DNA of 64,000 nt from Holophagaceae bacterium (lineage in GTDB: Bacteria; Acidobacteriota; Holophagae; Holophagales; Holophagaceae), in NCBI GenBank assembly GCA_021286765.1, contig JAJTBS010000001.1, positions 806,001 to 870,000 of the forward strand, written 5' to 3'. Shown one piece after another: positions 1-8,300 of this stretch. The position numbers and the translations under genes are program-made. Numbering within the stretch: the first letter of the stretch is position 1; every line of letters begins with the position of its first letter. The notes under the pieces are model-generated. The model was not told the origin of the DNA, searched no databases, and saw only the letters and a list, made by a program, of their open reading frames with translations.

Positions 1-404
1 GGCAGGTTGATCCAGAGCTGGACGCCCTCGATGGGGCCGCCTGTTTCGAGGTGCTCGGGCACCGGCATCTCTTCGTGGACGATGCCCCCGCCGGCGTTCA
101 TGAGCTGGGCCCCGCCGGGCCGGAGGAGCCCGGACCCACCAGTGCTGTCCCGGTGCCGGAAGGCCCCCTGGATGAGGTAGGTGAGGGTCTGGAACCCACG
201 GTGGGGATGGGGCGGGAAGCCCGCATCGGTGCCTGGCGGCAGCACCATGGGGCCGAAGTGGTCCATGAGCAGAAAGGGATCCATGGCACGAAAGGCCTCA
301 GTGCCGTGCTGCCCGCGGCCAGGCACCAGGCGGACCAGGGGCACGCGGTTCCCGTCCTGGGTGGGAAGGCCGGTCACAAGGGAGGCAACGGGTTTGGGGC
401 TCAT
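1..404 (-). CDS. Pirin family protein (3' end cut by window edge)
   Basis: The first 134 codons of a pirin-like bicupin are visible; the rest lies beyond the left edge. The start ATG at 404 follows a GAGGAG ribosome-binding site. The N-terminal cupin carries the metal ligands expected of pirins: the PHPHRG motif (His66, His68) and the HEE motif (His110, Glu112). Family members bind iron; some act as quercetin 2,3-dioxygenases and others as redox-sensing regulators, so the substrate here is unknown. The gene starts 10 bases after the stop of the pirin at 415-1113, so the two are very likely cotranscribed. The sequence is distinct from that neighbour, which argues against a recent duplication. 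Confidence 0.88.
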   Translation of the reverse strand, partial: MSPKPVASLVTGLPTQDGNRVPLVRLVPGRGQHGTEAFRAMDPFLLMDHFGPMVLPPGTDAGFPPHPHRGFQTLTYLIQGAFRHRDSTGGSGLLRPGGAQLMNAGGGIVHEEMPVPEHLETGGPIEGVQLWINL

Positions 405-414
405 GGGTGGCTCC

Positions 415-1113
415 TCAGGCAAGGTCGAAGAACAGGATTTCGGCAGGCGCTCCGGCCACCACGCCGAAGGGGGGCTCACCTTCGATGCGCGCGCCATCCC
501 CGGCGTTCAAGGCCCGTCCATGGAGCGTAATGGATCCGGCAGCCACCTGGAGGAAGCCGGCCCGGCCCACCGGGACCGCCACCTCGACTCCGCGCCCTGT
601 GTCCAGGCGGGCGGCGTAGACCTTCACGTCTTGAAACAACTGGACGGAGCCGGCAGCGCCATCGGGACTGGCGATCAAGCAGAACTGGTTGCGCAGGTCC
701 GCTTCCTGGAAGGCCACCTGGTCATAGCGGGGTGCCAAGCCCTGTCGTTCGGGCAGGATCCAGATCTGCAGAAAATGAACAGGTTCTGAAGGCGAGGCAT
801 TGAATTCGCTGTGGCGGATGCCCGTGCCCGCGCTCATGACCTGGGCTTCCCCGGGGCGGATGACCCCGTGGGTGCCCAGGCTGTCCCGGTGCTCCAGGGC
901 GCCGGACAGCACCCAGGTCAGGATCTCCATGTCCCGGTGGCCATGGGTGCCGAAACCCTTGCCGGGCTGGACACGATCCTCGTTCAGGACCCGCAGGGCC
1001 CGGAACTGCGTGTGGTCGGGTTCAAAGTAATCGCCAAAGGAAAAGGTGTGGTGGGTGTCCAGCCAGCCGAAGTCGGCGTGGCCCCGTGCAGCAGAAGGTC
1101 GAAGGGTGATCAT
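415..1113 (-). CDS. Pirin family protein, YhhW-like
   Basis: A complete 232-residue pirin. The iron-binding residues fall at His57, His59, His101 and Glu103 (motifs THGHRD and RHSEF), matching the positions reported for E. coli YhhW, a quercetin 2,3-dioxygenase. The N-terminal HADFGWLDTHHTFSF stretch is also typical. The C-terminal second cupin is degenerate, as is usual. The ATG at 1113 follows AGGAAG. It is the first gene of a probable two-gene unit with the pirin at 1-404. Its physiological role is inferred only at family level: metal-dependent oxygenase or detoxification. Confidence 0.9.
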   Translation of the reverse strand: MITLRPSAARGHADFGWLDTHHTFSFGDYFEPDHTQFRALRVLNEDRVQPGKGFGTHGHRDMEILTWVLSGALEHRDSLGTHGVIRPGEAQVMSAGTGIRHSEFNASPSEPVHFLQIWILPERQGLAPRYDQVAFQEADLRNQFCLIASPDGAAGSVQLFQDVKVYAARLDTGRGVEVAVPVGRAGFLQVAAGSITLHGRALNAGDGARIEGEPPFGVVAGAPAEILFFDLA

Positions 1114-1129
1114 GGTGCTTCCTGAATTC

Positions 1130-1157
1130 AGTTTATGTGTTGCAACTCTTATTTCAA
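1130..1157 (-). promoter_or_regulatory. Candidate sigma70-type promoter of the pirin pair
   Basis: On the minus strand TTGAAA (1152-1157) and TAAACT (1130-1135) are separated by 16 bases. A transcription start would fall about 10-15 bases before the pirin ATG at 1113, giving a short leader that contains the AGGAAG ribosome-binding site. This is judged by eye from consensus similarity only. Confidence 0.35.
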
Positions 1158-1233
1158 GTCCCCCCGCTCGAATATTTCTCAGGCCCTTAGATGACCCATG
1201 ACTTATCTTTGGGGTGTCTGATCGGAGGTCGAC

Positions 1234-1662
1234 ATGATCACCCGGGTGTTGACGGGAGTGGATTTCTCAGACGCCTCGAAACAGGCTCTGGAACGGGGGG
1301 GAGCCTGGGCAGCTCGGCTCGGCGTGCCCTTGGTGGCCATGCATGTGCTGCAGCCACCGGCGCCGATGCTGCCGGAAGCCCAGATCGCCCTGCCCGACCC
1401 CGCCTGGCTGCACAGCATGGAGGACCATGCCCGCGAGCAGCTGGAGGGCTGGATCAAGCCCTATGCCGCCGCGTCGGTCATCGTGAAGTGGGGCGGGCCA
1501 GCGGAAGAGCTCGTGTCCGAGGCGACCCCCCAGACCCTTCTGGTGGTGGCTCAAGTGGGTCATTCCACCCTGGAGCGCCTGCTCTTCGGCAGCACCGCCG
1601 CCCGCGTGGTGCGGCTGGCCCCCTGTGATGTGCTGGTGGTGCGGACGGAGAAGACCGCCTGA
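1234..1662 (+). CDS. Universal stress protein (UspA family)
   Basis: A single-domain Usp protein of 142 residues. It begins with the family-typical VLTGVDFSDAS strand-loop and ends with the ATP-binding loop segment VGHSTLERLLFGSTA followed by CDVLVVR. The G-x9-GS part of the nucleotide loop is intact. The first glycine of the usual G-x2-G is an alanine (AQVG), so ATP binding cannot be taken for granted. The start ATG follows GGAGG at a good distance. It is divergent from the pirin pair and closed by a strong hairpin at 1667-1692. A role in stress survival is family knowledge, not shown here. Confidence 0.9.
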   Translation: MITRVLTGVDFSDASKQALERGGAWAARLGVPLVAMHVLQPPAPMLPEAQIALPDPAWLHSMEDHAREQLEGWIKPYAAASVIVKWGGPAEELVSEATPQTLLVVAQVGHSTLERLLFGSTAARVVRLAPCDVLVVRTEKTA

Positions 1663-1666
1663 AACA

Positions 1667-1692
1667 ACAGGCCCGCCATGCGGCGGGCCTGT
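1667..1692. terminator. Bidirectional terminator hairpin
   Basis: A perfect 11-bp stem (1667-1677 with 1682-1692) and a 4-base ATGC loop lie between two convergent genes: the universal stress protein ends at 1662 and the acyl-CoA dehydrogenase ends at 1719. There is no long T run, so its efficiency is uncertain, but position and stem strength fit a shared terminator. Confidence 0.7.
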
Positions 1693-1718
1693 CTGGCGCG
1701 GTGGGACTGACTGCCGAA

Positions 1719-2909
1719 TCAGCGGTACGCCGGGATGCCCGTCACTTCCTGGCCGATGATGAGGGTGTGCATGTCATGCGTGCCCTCATAGGTGTAGACG
1801 CTCTCGAGGTTGGCCATGTGGCGCATGACCGGGTACTCGTCGAGGATGCCGTTGGCGCCGAGGATGGTGCGGGCCTTCCGGCAGATCTCCAGGGACACAT
1901 TCACGTTGTTCATTTTGGCCATCGAGACCTGGGCCGTGGTGTAGGTCTTGGCGTCCTTGAGCCGGCCCAGCTGGTGGACCAGCAGCTGCCCCTTGGTGAG
2001 CTCGGTGACCATCCAGGCCAGCTTCTCCTGCTGCAGCTGGTAGCTGGCGATGGGCTTGTCGAACTGGATGCGGCTCTTGGCGTAGTCCAGCGCGCACTGG
2101 TAGCAGGCGTCCGCCGCGCCCAGGGCGCCCCAGGCGATGCCGTAGCGGGCCTGGGTGAGGCAGCCCAGGGGCCCCTTCAGGCCCTTCACGTTGGGCAGGA
2201 GGGACTTCGCCTCATCCACGATCACATCCTCCAGCACCAGCTCCGAAGTGGTGCTGGCGCGGAGGCTCCACTTGCCCTTCATCTCGGGGGCGCTGAAGCC
2301 CGGAGTGCCCTTCTCCACCAGGAAGCCGCGGATGCCGTCCTCGGTCTGGGCCCACACCACGGCCACATCAGCCACGGTGCCGTTGGTGATCCACATCTTG
2401 GTGCCATTGAGGCGCCACTTGCCGCCGGGTTCCTTCACCGCCTTGGTGAGCATGCCCCCGGGGTTGGAGCCGAAGTCGGGTTCGGTGAGGCCGAAGCAGC
2501 CCACCTTTTCGCCCGTGGCAAGCTTGGGCAGCCAGTACCGCCGCTGGTCTTCGCTGCCGTAGGCGTAGATGGGGTACATCACCAGGCTGCCCTGCACGGA
2601 CGCGAAGGAGCGCAGGCCGGAATCGCCCCGCTCCAGCTCGTACATCAGCAGCCCGTAGGCCACGTTGGAAACACCCATGCAGCCGTATTCCTCGGGCAGC
2701 GAGGGACCGTAGAAGCCGAGTTCGCCCATCATGGGGATGAGGTGCTTGGGGAAAGTCTGGGCCTGAGCGTGCTGCTCGATGATCGGCAGCACTTCCGCAT
2801 TGATGAACTTGCGGGCTGACTCGCGGATCATCCGTTCTTCGTCGGTGAGCAGCCCCTCGAAGCCCATGTAGTCGGTGATGTGGGTGAAGGTGGCATAGGC
2901 GCCAGCCAT
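1719..2909 (-). CDS. Acyl-CoA dehydrogenase, glutaryl-CoA dehydrogenase type
   Basis: A 396-residue FAD-dependent acyl-CoA dehydrogenase. The whole pattern (GCFGLTEPDFGSNPGGM, KMWITNG, ARYGIAWGALGAA, NTYEGTHD-like YTYEGTHDMH) is closest in memory to glutaryl-CoA dehydrogenase, which oxidises and decarboxylates glutaryl-CoA to crotonyl-CoA in lysine, tryptophan and aromatic degradation. The catalytic glutamate is in YEGTHD at about residue 375. The start at 2909 was chosen because AGGAGGT precedes it; an in-frame extension to 3026 lacks a ribosome-binding site and gives an unlike, Arg/Pro-rich N-terminus. No electron-transfer flavoprotein or other pathway gene is adjacent. Substrate assignment is moderately sure, the family is certain. 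Confidence 0.9.
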   Translation of the reverse strand: MAGAYATFTHITDYMGFEGLLTDEERMIRESARKFINAEVLPIIEQHAQAQTFPKHLIPMMGELGFYGPSLPEEYGCMGVSNVAYGLLMYELERGDSGLRSFASVQGSLVMYPIYAYGSEDQRRYWLPKLATGEKVGCFGLTEPDFGSNPGGMLTKAVKEPGGKWRLNGTKMWITNGTVADVAVVWAQTEDGIRGFLVEKGTPGFSAPEMKGKWSLRASTTSELVLEDVIVDEAKSLLPNVKGLKGPLGCLTQARYGIAWGALGAADACYQCALDYAKSRIQFDKPIASYQLQQEKLAWMVTELTKGQLLVHQLGRLKDAKTYTTAQVSMAKMNNVNVSLEICRKARTILGANGILDEYPVMRHMANLESVYTYEGTHDMHTLIIGQEVTGIPAYR

Positions 2910-2994
2910 GGGGACCTCCTGGTGTGCCCTGAAGCCTCGGGCGGGTGATGGAATCGGCGCTGCAGCAGCGCGCCGGGGCCAGTCTACCGCTGCG

Positions 2995-3078
2995 TCAAAA
3001 CCGGGCCAGGGGCGCATCCTCTCCAACCGGGAGGATGCCTGTCATGTCGCCGATCGCCTTGACGATCTGAAAAATCAC
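2995..3078 (-). CDS. Possible 27-residue micro-ORF coupled to tdk
   Basis: A GTG at 3078 overlaps the tdk stop codon in a GTGA arrangement and is preceded by AGAGGTC. It opens a 27-codon frame that ends at a TGA at 2995-2997. The predicted peptide (IVKAIGDMTGILP core) has ordinary amino-acid composition. It has no family I recognise. It may be a translated small peptide, a remnant of a longer gene or chance. A weak hairpin (3014-3038) lies within it. Confidence 0.2.
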   Translation of the reverse strand: MIFQIVKAIGDMTGILPVGEDAPLARF

Positions 3079-3674
3079 GACCTCTGGGTAAGGTCCTCAA
3101 GCAGCCGGTCCCCGGTGGCATGGGGCACTTCGTGGCAGTGGCGGCAGCGTGCCTCGTAGGCCTCGGCGGCCCCCACCAGCACCTGGCCGCCGGTATGCAC
3201 CATGCGCTGGGTACGGCCTGCCAGGGCACCGCACACCATGCAGATGGCCTGGAGCTTGGTGACGTACTCCGCCTTCGCCAGCAGCAGCGGCATGATCCCG
3301 AAGGGCTCGCCGTTGGAGTCCTGGTCGAGCCCTCCGGCGATGACGCGGATGCCGCGGTTGGCCAGATCCTCGATGATCGGGATGAGGCCCTCATCCATGA
3401 ACTGCACTTCGTCCAGGGCCACGACCTGCGCCTCGGGATCGAGAAGGCGGGCCAACTCCACCGTGTCCTTCACCGGGATGGCCTCGTGCTTGCGCTGGCT
3501 GTGGCTCGCGATGGCAGAGACATCGTAGCGGTCATCCAGGGCCGGCTTGAAGACCTGCACCTTCTGCTTGCCGATGATGGCCCGCTTGATGCGCCGGATG
3601 AGTTCTTCGGACTTGCCGGAGAACATGGGACCGCAGATCACCTCCAGGGAACCCTGGCGCTGGTGCACGAACAT
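3075..3674 (-). CDS. tdk: Thymidine kinase (type II)
   Basis: A 199-residue type II thymidine kinase, which phosphorylates thymidine to dTMP in the salvage pathway. Visible features in order are the P-loop GPMFSGKS (about residues 15-22), the DEVQF Walker B/lid region, the GLDQDSNGEPFG substrate loop, and zinc-binding cysteine pairs (CMVC and CRHCH). Length is normal for the family. The ATG at 3674 follows AAAGGA. It lies 12 bases after the DUF4388 gene and is probably the last substantial gene of the 3075-7031 minus-strand unit. Confidence 0.96.
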   Translation of the reverse strand: MFVHQRQGSLEVICGPMFSGKSEELIRRIKRAIIGKQKVQVFKPALDDRYDVSAIASHSQRKHEAIPVKDTVELARLLDPEAQVVALDEVQFMDEGLIPIIEDLANRGIRVIAGGLDQDSNGEPFGIMPLLLAKAEYVTKLQAICMVCGALAGRTQRMVHTGGQVLVGAAEAYEARCRHCHEVPHATGDRLLEDLTQRS

Positions 3675-3686
3675 CGGAAATCCTTT

Positions 3687-4856
3687 TTACTTCTTGGGGG
3701 TGGGGACGGGTTCCGGAGGCGGCACGGCCGCCTGGGCCATGGGATCCGGGAACTTCGAGAAATCCGGAACGGGGTTCATCCCGTTCAAGGGCCTCCCCAG
3801 GTCTTTGGCCAGGGCGACACCGCCGTCCTTGGGCGAGGCCATCCGGAGCGCCCAGGCCTGCCGCAGGCGCGTGGGGCCTTCGGGCACCACACGCACATCC
3901 ACAGGCTGCAGACTGGCCAGGCCCATGTTCATGGAGCCCCGGTGGTGGGGAACATACAGTGCCAGGGGCAGGAGGAAGCACAGCGCCACGATGGGCCAGA
4001 GGAGGCGGCTGGCCTCCCACTCCCCAGGCACCAGGTCGGGGTGGCCGTCCAACACCCAGGGGCGTACGACCTTCGGCGCGTCGCCGGTGATGGGCTCCAG
4101 CAGCCCGGCCTCGATGAGGTCGGCAATGGCCTTGCAGGTGTCCAGTTCCTCGTAGCGGCTGATCTGCACCACGTCCTTGATGGCCTGGGCGTGATCGAAG
4201 TACGAAAGCACCATCTCCTGCTCGTGGGTGAGTCCGGAGGACCCATGCTGCATCTGCCCCTTGCCATCCAGAACGGACGACACATCCCGGTCGATGTCGA
4301 GGTGCAGGGACTGGGCGCGCGGGGACTTGCCGAGGGGCACGTCCAGGCCGGGCAGGCGCCGCTCCACCTCGGGCCACTCGTCCTGGATCCGGGCCGCCTC
4401 CATGAGCACGGTATCCACGGGAATCGGGACGAAGTGGTCCCGGTCGAGGTCGGGCGGCAGCATGGAGTCGAAGCGATAGTCGCCCTCCACCCAGCGGAAG
4501 GTGCGGTGGAGGATCGAGGTCGCCTGGTTGAACAAGGCGTCCTGCAGATCCGAGGCGGTGACCTTGCCGCTTTCCAGCAGGAGCGTGCCCATGCGCTTAA
4601 GCGTCTGCCGCTGGACCTGGACCATGCCCAGGAGCTCCTCTCCCGTGAGCCGCCCCAGCCTGACGAGCATGGTGCCCAGCCGGTCCTCCATGCGGACCTG
4701 GTTCGAATCGCAGCCGACGATCTCGCCATTCTCGAAGAAGACTTTGACGAACTCCTGCCCCTGGGAGAGCACCAGGGTGCCGTTCTTCCCCTGGATCTTG
4801 ATCATGTTGAACAGAGAGAAGAGGTCGAAGTCGCGGAGGGATCCTTCCAGTGCCAT
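3687..4856 (-). CDS. DUF4388 (PATAN) domain protein with C-terminal membrane helix
   Basis: A 389-residue protein starting with a DUF4388/PATAN-like domain (MALEGSLRDFDLFSLFNMI... GTLVLSQG), the module found next to or within two-component and gliding or signalling proteins in deltaproteobacteria, cyanobacteria and acidobacteria. A helical middle (about 170-250) is followed by one hydrophobic segment at about 287-305 (LLWPIVALCFLLPLALYV) and a Pro-rich tail. The single membrane helix near the C-terminus is seen directly; topology is inferred. The ATG follows AGGAGG, and the upstream gene stops one base before it. No catalytic residues are recognised; an adaptor or sensor role is a guess from the family. 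Confidence 0.72.
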   Translation of the reverse strand: MALEGSLRDFDLFSLFNMIKIQGKNGTLVLSQGQEFVKVFFENGEIVGCDSNQVRMEDRLGTMLVRLGRLTGEELLGMVQVQRQTLKRMGTLLLESGKVTASDLQDALFNQATSILHRTFRWVEGDYRFDSMLPPDLDRDHFVPIPVDTVLMEAARIQDEWPEVERRLPGLDVPLGKSPRAQSLHLDIDRDVSSVLDGKGQMQHGSSGLTHEQEMVLSYFDHAQAIKDVVQISRYEELDTCKAIADLIEAGLLEPITGDAPKVVRPWVLDGHPDLVPGEWEASRLLWPIVALCFLLPLALYVPHHRGSMNMGLASLQPVDVRVVPEGPTRLRQAWALRMASPKDGGVALAKDLGRPLNGMNPVPDFSKFPDPMAQAAVPPPEPVPTPKK

Positions 4857-4857
4857 G

Positions 4858-6741
4858 TCAGGCCCTCCTCAGGACGAGCTTCAGCCAGGATCGGACGTAG
4901 TAGAGACCCACCAAAGCAGCGCCCACGGCCAGCCAGGTGGAGGTGGGGTCCGCCAGGATCTCGCCGGGATACCGCACGGAGCGACCGGTGGCGAGAACCA
5001 TCCCCACGGCCAGGCAGAAGGGCAGGAACTCGACCAGGCCTTCGCGAGTCTCTCCAAGGAAGGCGAGGTCGCAGCCAGGCAGCAGCACGATGAGTGATTT
5101 GTGCACCCAGCGTGTGGATTGCTGGTGGTCCGCCACTTCGTCGAGTTTCTTCCGGCGGTTCTCCGCATGGAGGCCGTCACGGAGCACGAAGAGGTGATGG
5201 CATTTCTGACAGACCTCAGTGTCGGGGCTGTCCGTGGTGTGGAAGGGCTCTCCGCAGCGGACGCACTGGGTCGGGTGCGCCATGCGGACACTGGCCCTGA
5301 CCCGCGCAAGGAAGGCAATGAGCCCGAGGATGGGCAGCAGGAGGGCGAACAGGAAGGCCGGTTCCCTCAGGGGGAAGGTCCCGGAGCCATTGCCTCCCCC
5401 GGCGGCCTCAGCCAGCGCCTGGACACGCTCGGGCGTGTCCGGCAGGGGGATTGGATAGGTCCGGACATCCTTCTGCGCATCGTTCAGGGAGATCAGAAGC
5501 GCGTAGGCCTCGGGCGCGGCCGCCTGGGCCTCATCCCGCTTGGAGGCGCCCTGGACGGTATCCAGCCGGTTGAAGGCGAGGATGCTCTGGTTCAGCAGGA
5601 CCTCCATCTTGGATCCGGCCTGGAGGGCCATCTCGAAGGCCTTGTCGGCGCCTGGGCCATCGCCGGCCTGGCACTTGGCCACACCGAGGTTGTTGAGCAC
5701 TGCGGTCTGGTCGGGGTGCCTGCCCACCAGGGCCTGGAAGGTGGCCTCGGCGGCTTTCCAATCCTGATTCTGCAACTGCCCCCAGCCAGCCAGGAAAGCC
5801 TGGTCCGAGGGTGGCAGCAGGCGGAGAACGGATGGCGAAATCGGCTGGACCTGGGGCTGCAACTGCAGCGTCATGAGACTGGGCTGGGGCTCCCGGGCCG
5901 CCCAAGGTTCGAGCGCGGCCAGGGCGGGATGAACCAGCTGAAGCACCAGGATGAAAGCCGTCACCTTCACCTCCGCGGCGAGGAGGAAGGGGGCGAGCAG
6001 GAAGAGCCAGAGAATGGCTGCCACCAGGGGGTCCAGCCCCAGGATGACCGGTGCCGCCAGGATCACGCCACCCAGGAGGGCCGCCAGAATCGGGGATGCG
6101 CCCCTGTGCTTGAGGGGTTCCTCCCACAGGTGGCGCAGGACGTTGCGATAGCGCAGCCCCATGGTCAGGGCCCAGCCCCACAGCAGCAGGGTGGCGGCAA
6201 GACGGAGCATGCCGAGATGCTGGACCATCCATAACCAGCGATGGGCCGGGTGTTCCATGCGATGCCTGGTCAGCCTCAGGAGGTCGGGGAAACTCCAGAG
6301 CCAGCCCTGAATCCCCTGCTGCCGCATGAGGGTTATGCGGGTCCCCAGGAGGGTCGGGTGCTCCGGGGCCCAGCGCTCGACGGATTGCAGACCTTCCAGC
6401 CCAAGGGCCACCTTTCCATCCATGCCCTGTTTGCGGGCCCAGAGCGCCATGGCCTCGACGAGGGGGGCCACGTCGAGCGTGGAGTAGCTCCGGCGCAAGG
6501 CCTCCACCTCCAGTTGGGCGGCACGGACAGCCTCTGCATCGCCTTTGGCGAGGGCTGCCATCAGATGCTGAGCGCGGTGGCTGAGCGCAATGGCGGGCAG
6601 GGGGTCCGTGGAGGGTGCCACCACGGCGGGGGCCGAGGTGGCTGGGCGAGCCGTGGGGCCCGGGATTGGGGGTGCCGCGGCGAGGGAGGCGACCAGGGCG
6701 GCCAGCAGGAGGGGCGTCCGGAAGGCCTGCAAGAATCCCAT
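4858..6741 (-). CDS. TPR and zinc-ribbon multi-pass membrane protein
   Basis: A 627-residue envelope protein with no named family. An N-terminal signal-like segment is followed by a Pro/Ala-rich stretch and a helical region. Three or four hydrophobic segments come next (about 180-290). TPR repeats (WGQLQNQDWKAAEATFQALVGRHPDQTAVLNNLG) span about 330-430. Another membrane segment lies near 480, then a CxxC-x14-CxxC zinc ribbon (CVRCGEPF...CQKCHHLF) and two further hydrophobic segments. The start at 6741 was chosen because AGGAGG sits 6 bases before it; an ATG at 6762 overlapping the DUF1844 stop is possible. It is sandwiched between DUF1844 and DUF4388 genes with almost no spacing, so the three probably work together. 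Confidence 0.7.
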   Translation of the reverse strand: MGFLQAFRTPLLLAALVASLAAAPPIPGPTARPATSAPAVVAPSTDPLPAIALSHRAQHLMAALAKGDAEAVRAAQLEVEALRRSYSTLDVAPLVEAMALWARKQGMDGKVALGLEGLQSVERWAPEHPTLLGTRITLMRQQGIQGWLWSFPDLLRLTRHRMEHPAHRWLWMVQHLGMLRLAATLLLWGWALTMGLRYRNVLRHLWEEPLKHRGASPILAALLGGVILAAPVILGLDPLVAAILWLFLLAPFLLAAEVKVTAFILVLQLVHPALAALEPWAAREPQPSLMTLQLQPQVQPISPSVLRLLPPSDQAFLAGWGQLQNQDWKAAEATFQALVGRHPDQTAVLNNLGVAKCQAGDGPGADKAFEMALQAGSKMEVLLNQSILAFNRLDTVQGASKRDEAQAAAPEAYALLISLNDAQKDVRTYPIPLPDTPERVQALAEAAGGGNGSGTFPLREPAFLFALLLPILGLIAFLARVRASVRMAHPTQCVRCGEPFHTTDSPDTEVCQKCHHLFVLRDGLHAENRRKKLDEVADHQQSTRWVHKSLIVLLPGCDLAFLGETREGLVEFLPFCLAVGMVLATGRSVRYPGEILADPTSTWLAVGAALVGLYYVRSWLKLVLRRA

Positions 6742-6758
6742 GCTGATCCTCCTGACGC

Positions 6759-7031
6759 TCATGACTTCGGAGCCGCGGGTTGGAGATCCATGACGCGCAT
6801 GCGCAGCTGGTAGAGGATTTCCTCCAGCTGGGCGGTTTCGGCTTCCGTTCGCGATCCTCCGGTCTTCTCCTTCAACACATTGAGGAGATCGACATAGAAC
6901 CTCGCCATGGCGGGGTTCGCGGGGAGTGGCTCCTTGGTCATGGGGTTCTGTCCGCCCATGCAGAGGAGTGCCATCTCAGCCAGGAATTGCATCAAGGCCG
7001 TCAAGGAGGCTTCCGGCACCGCTGGAGTCAT
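6759..7031 (-). CDS. DUF1844 family protein
   Basis: A 90-residue all-helical protein matching DUF1844: ASLTALMQFLAEMALLCMGGQNP, then MARFYVDLLNVLKEKTGG and LEEILYQLRMRVMDL. The family is widespread in Acidobacteriota and other phyla and has no established function. The ATG follows GAGGT. Its stop overlaps or nearly abuts the next gene, making it the first gene of the 3075-7031 unit, which ends in tdk. Confidence 0.85.
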   Translation of the reverse strand: MTPAVPEASLTALMQFLAEMALLCMGGQNPMTKEPLPANPAMARFYVDLLNVLKEKTGGSRTEAETAQLEEILYQLRMRVMDLQPAAPKS

Positions 7032-7216
7032 GGGCTACCTCGAACACTTTCAGGACTTGTCTGCCGGGAAGCCTACCACAGCCCGAATTTTCCTGCATCC
7101 GCCCTGGTTTCGCGCCCTTCCCCACACCAAAGGGCTCTGGTGAGGGCTATTTTTGACGAAAAGCACTCGGTAGAAATGAAGCCCTGTGGAACGATGATGG
7201 GGTTGGAGGAAGACCC

Positions 7217-8239
7217 ATGCGACGCCTCGTTCTCACGCTTACGCTCCCCGTCATTTGCCTGTCCATCCACGCGGAACAGACCGGTCGGATTTCCGGAAAG
7301 GTCCTCAACAAGGAGGGCAAGCCCATTCCGGGCGCCAAGGTCAACCTCAAGCGCATCGACCGCAACTGGAGCAAGGACCTCATTCCGGACAAGAACGGCA
7401 ACTTCCTGCAGGTTGGACTGGAACCCAAGGATTTCACCATGACGGTGACGGCTGAAGGCTATGTCACCTACACGGAATCGCCGGTGAAGATTCCCCTGGC
7501 CGACGTCATCGTGAAGAACATTACCCTCCTGACGCCGGCGGAAGCGCGCACTCAGGCGCCCTCCGGCGGTGGCCAGGCCGCCGCCGAGGACCCGGGTGCA
7601 GCCCTGGATAGCCAGGGGCGTGACGCTTTCAACTCGGCCATCCCGCTCTACAACGAGGGCAAGTATGAGGAGGCCCTCCCTCTGGTGGAACAGGCCTACA
7701 AGACGCTCACCGAGGCTGCTGAGAAATTGAAGGATGAGCAGGCCAAGGCCGAGCTCGCGCCCGAGCTCCTCAAGATCGAGCGGGTGCTGGGGATCTGCCT
7801 TGCCCAGGCCGGCGCGAAGAAGGAGGCGGCCGAGCCCTACCTCCTGAAGGCTCTGGAGCGCAATCCCAAGGATGAGCGCGTGGTCATTGGCCTCATCGAG
7901 ACCAGCAAGGCCAAGGCCGACAAGGCCGCCGAGCAGAAGTACCTCGCTCTGCTCGAGACTCTCCAGGGGCCGAACCCCGACCTGATCTACAACAAAGGTG
8001 TGGAGGCCTTCAACGCCGGGAAGACCAAAGAAGCCAAGGCCCACCTGACCAAGGCCCTCGAAGTCGATCCCAAGTACGCCGAGGCCCACTACCTCCTGGC
8101 CATGGTCGAGTTCGGCGAGAACAACCTCAAGGGCACCAAGCACAACTTGCAGAAATACCTGGAGTTGGCGCCCGCCGGAAAGAATGCCGCCACCGCCAAG
8201 GATATGCTGAAGGATCCCTCCCTGAAGAACATCAAGTAG
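7217..8239 (+). CDS. Exported protein with carboxypeptidase-regulatory-like domain and TPR repeats
   Basis: A 340-residue protein with a signal peptide (cleavage probably after about residue 19, SIHAEQ). A CarboxypepD_reg-like beta-sandwich follows at about 22-105 (GRISGKVLNKEGKPIPGAKVNL). Then comes a Lys/Glu/Ala-rich helical half with TPR motifs (AFNSAIPLYNEGKYEEALPLVEQAYK and FNAGKTKEAKAHLTKALEVDPKYAEAHYLLA). It is likely periplasmic or surface-attached and mediates protein-protein contacts; no enzyme motif is visible. The ATG follows GGAGG, and the gene ends in a strong terminator at 8255-8282. It stands alone, divergent from the DUF1844 gene. Confidence 0.78.
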   Translation: MRRLVLTLTLPVICLSIHAEQTGRISGKVLNKEGKPIPGAKVNLKRIDRNWSKDLIPDKNGNFLQVGLEPKDFTMTVTAEGYVTYTESPVKIPLADVIVKNITLLTPAEARTQAPSGGGQAAAEDPGAALDSQGRDAFNSAIPLYNEGKYEEALPLVEQAYKTLTEAAEKLKDEQAKAELAPELLKIERVLGICLAQAGAKKEAAEPYLLKALERNPKDERVVIGLIETSKAKADKAAEQKYLALLETLQGPNPDLIYNKGVEAFNAGKTKEAKAHLTKALEVDPKYAEAHYLLAMVEFGENNLKGTKHNLQKYLELAPAGKNAATAKDMLKDPSLKNIK

Positions 8240-8254
8240 TCCTGCACTCCAACA

Positions 8255-8282
8255 CGATGGGGCCCCAACCGGGGCCCCATCG
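8255..8282. terminator. Bidirectional terminator hairpin
   Basis: A perfect 12-bp stem (8255-8266 with 8271-8282) closes an AACC loop between the convergent TPR gene (ends 8239) and xth (ends 8301). Stem and position fit a shared intrinsic terminator. On the plus strand it is followed by a short T-containing stretch. Confidence 0.8.
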
Positions 8283-8300
8283 CATTTGGTGAAGAAAAGA

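Noticed and set aside
3120..5093. Open frame of more than 650 codons antisense to tdk and the DUF4388 gene
   Set aside because: Antisense to clearly coding genes, with His/Gly/Leu/Arg-rich shadow composition typical of GC-rich DNA.
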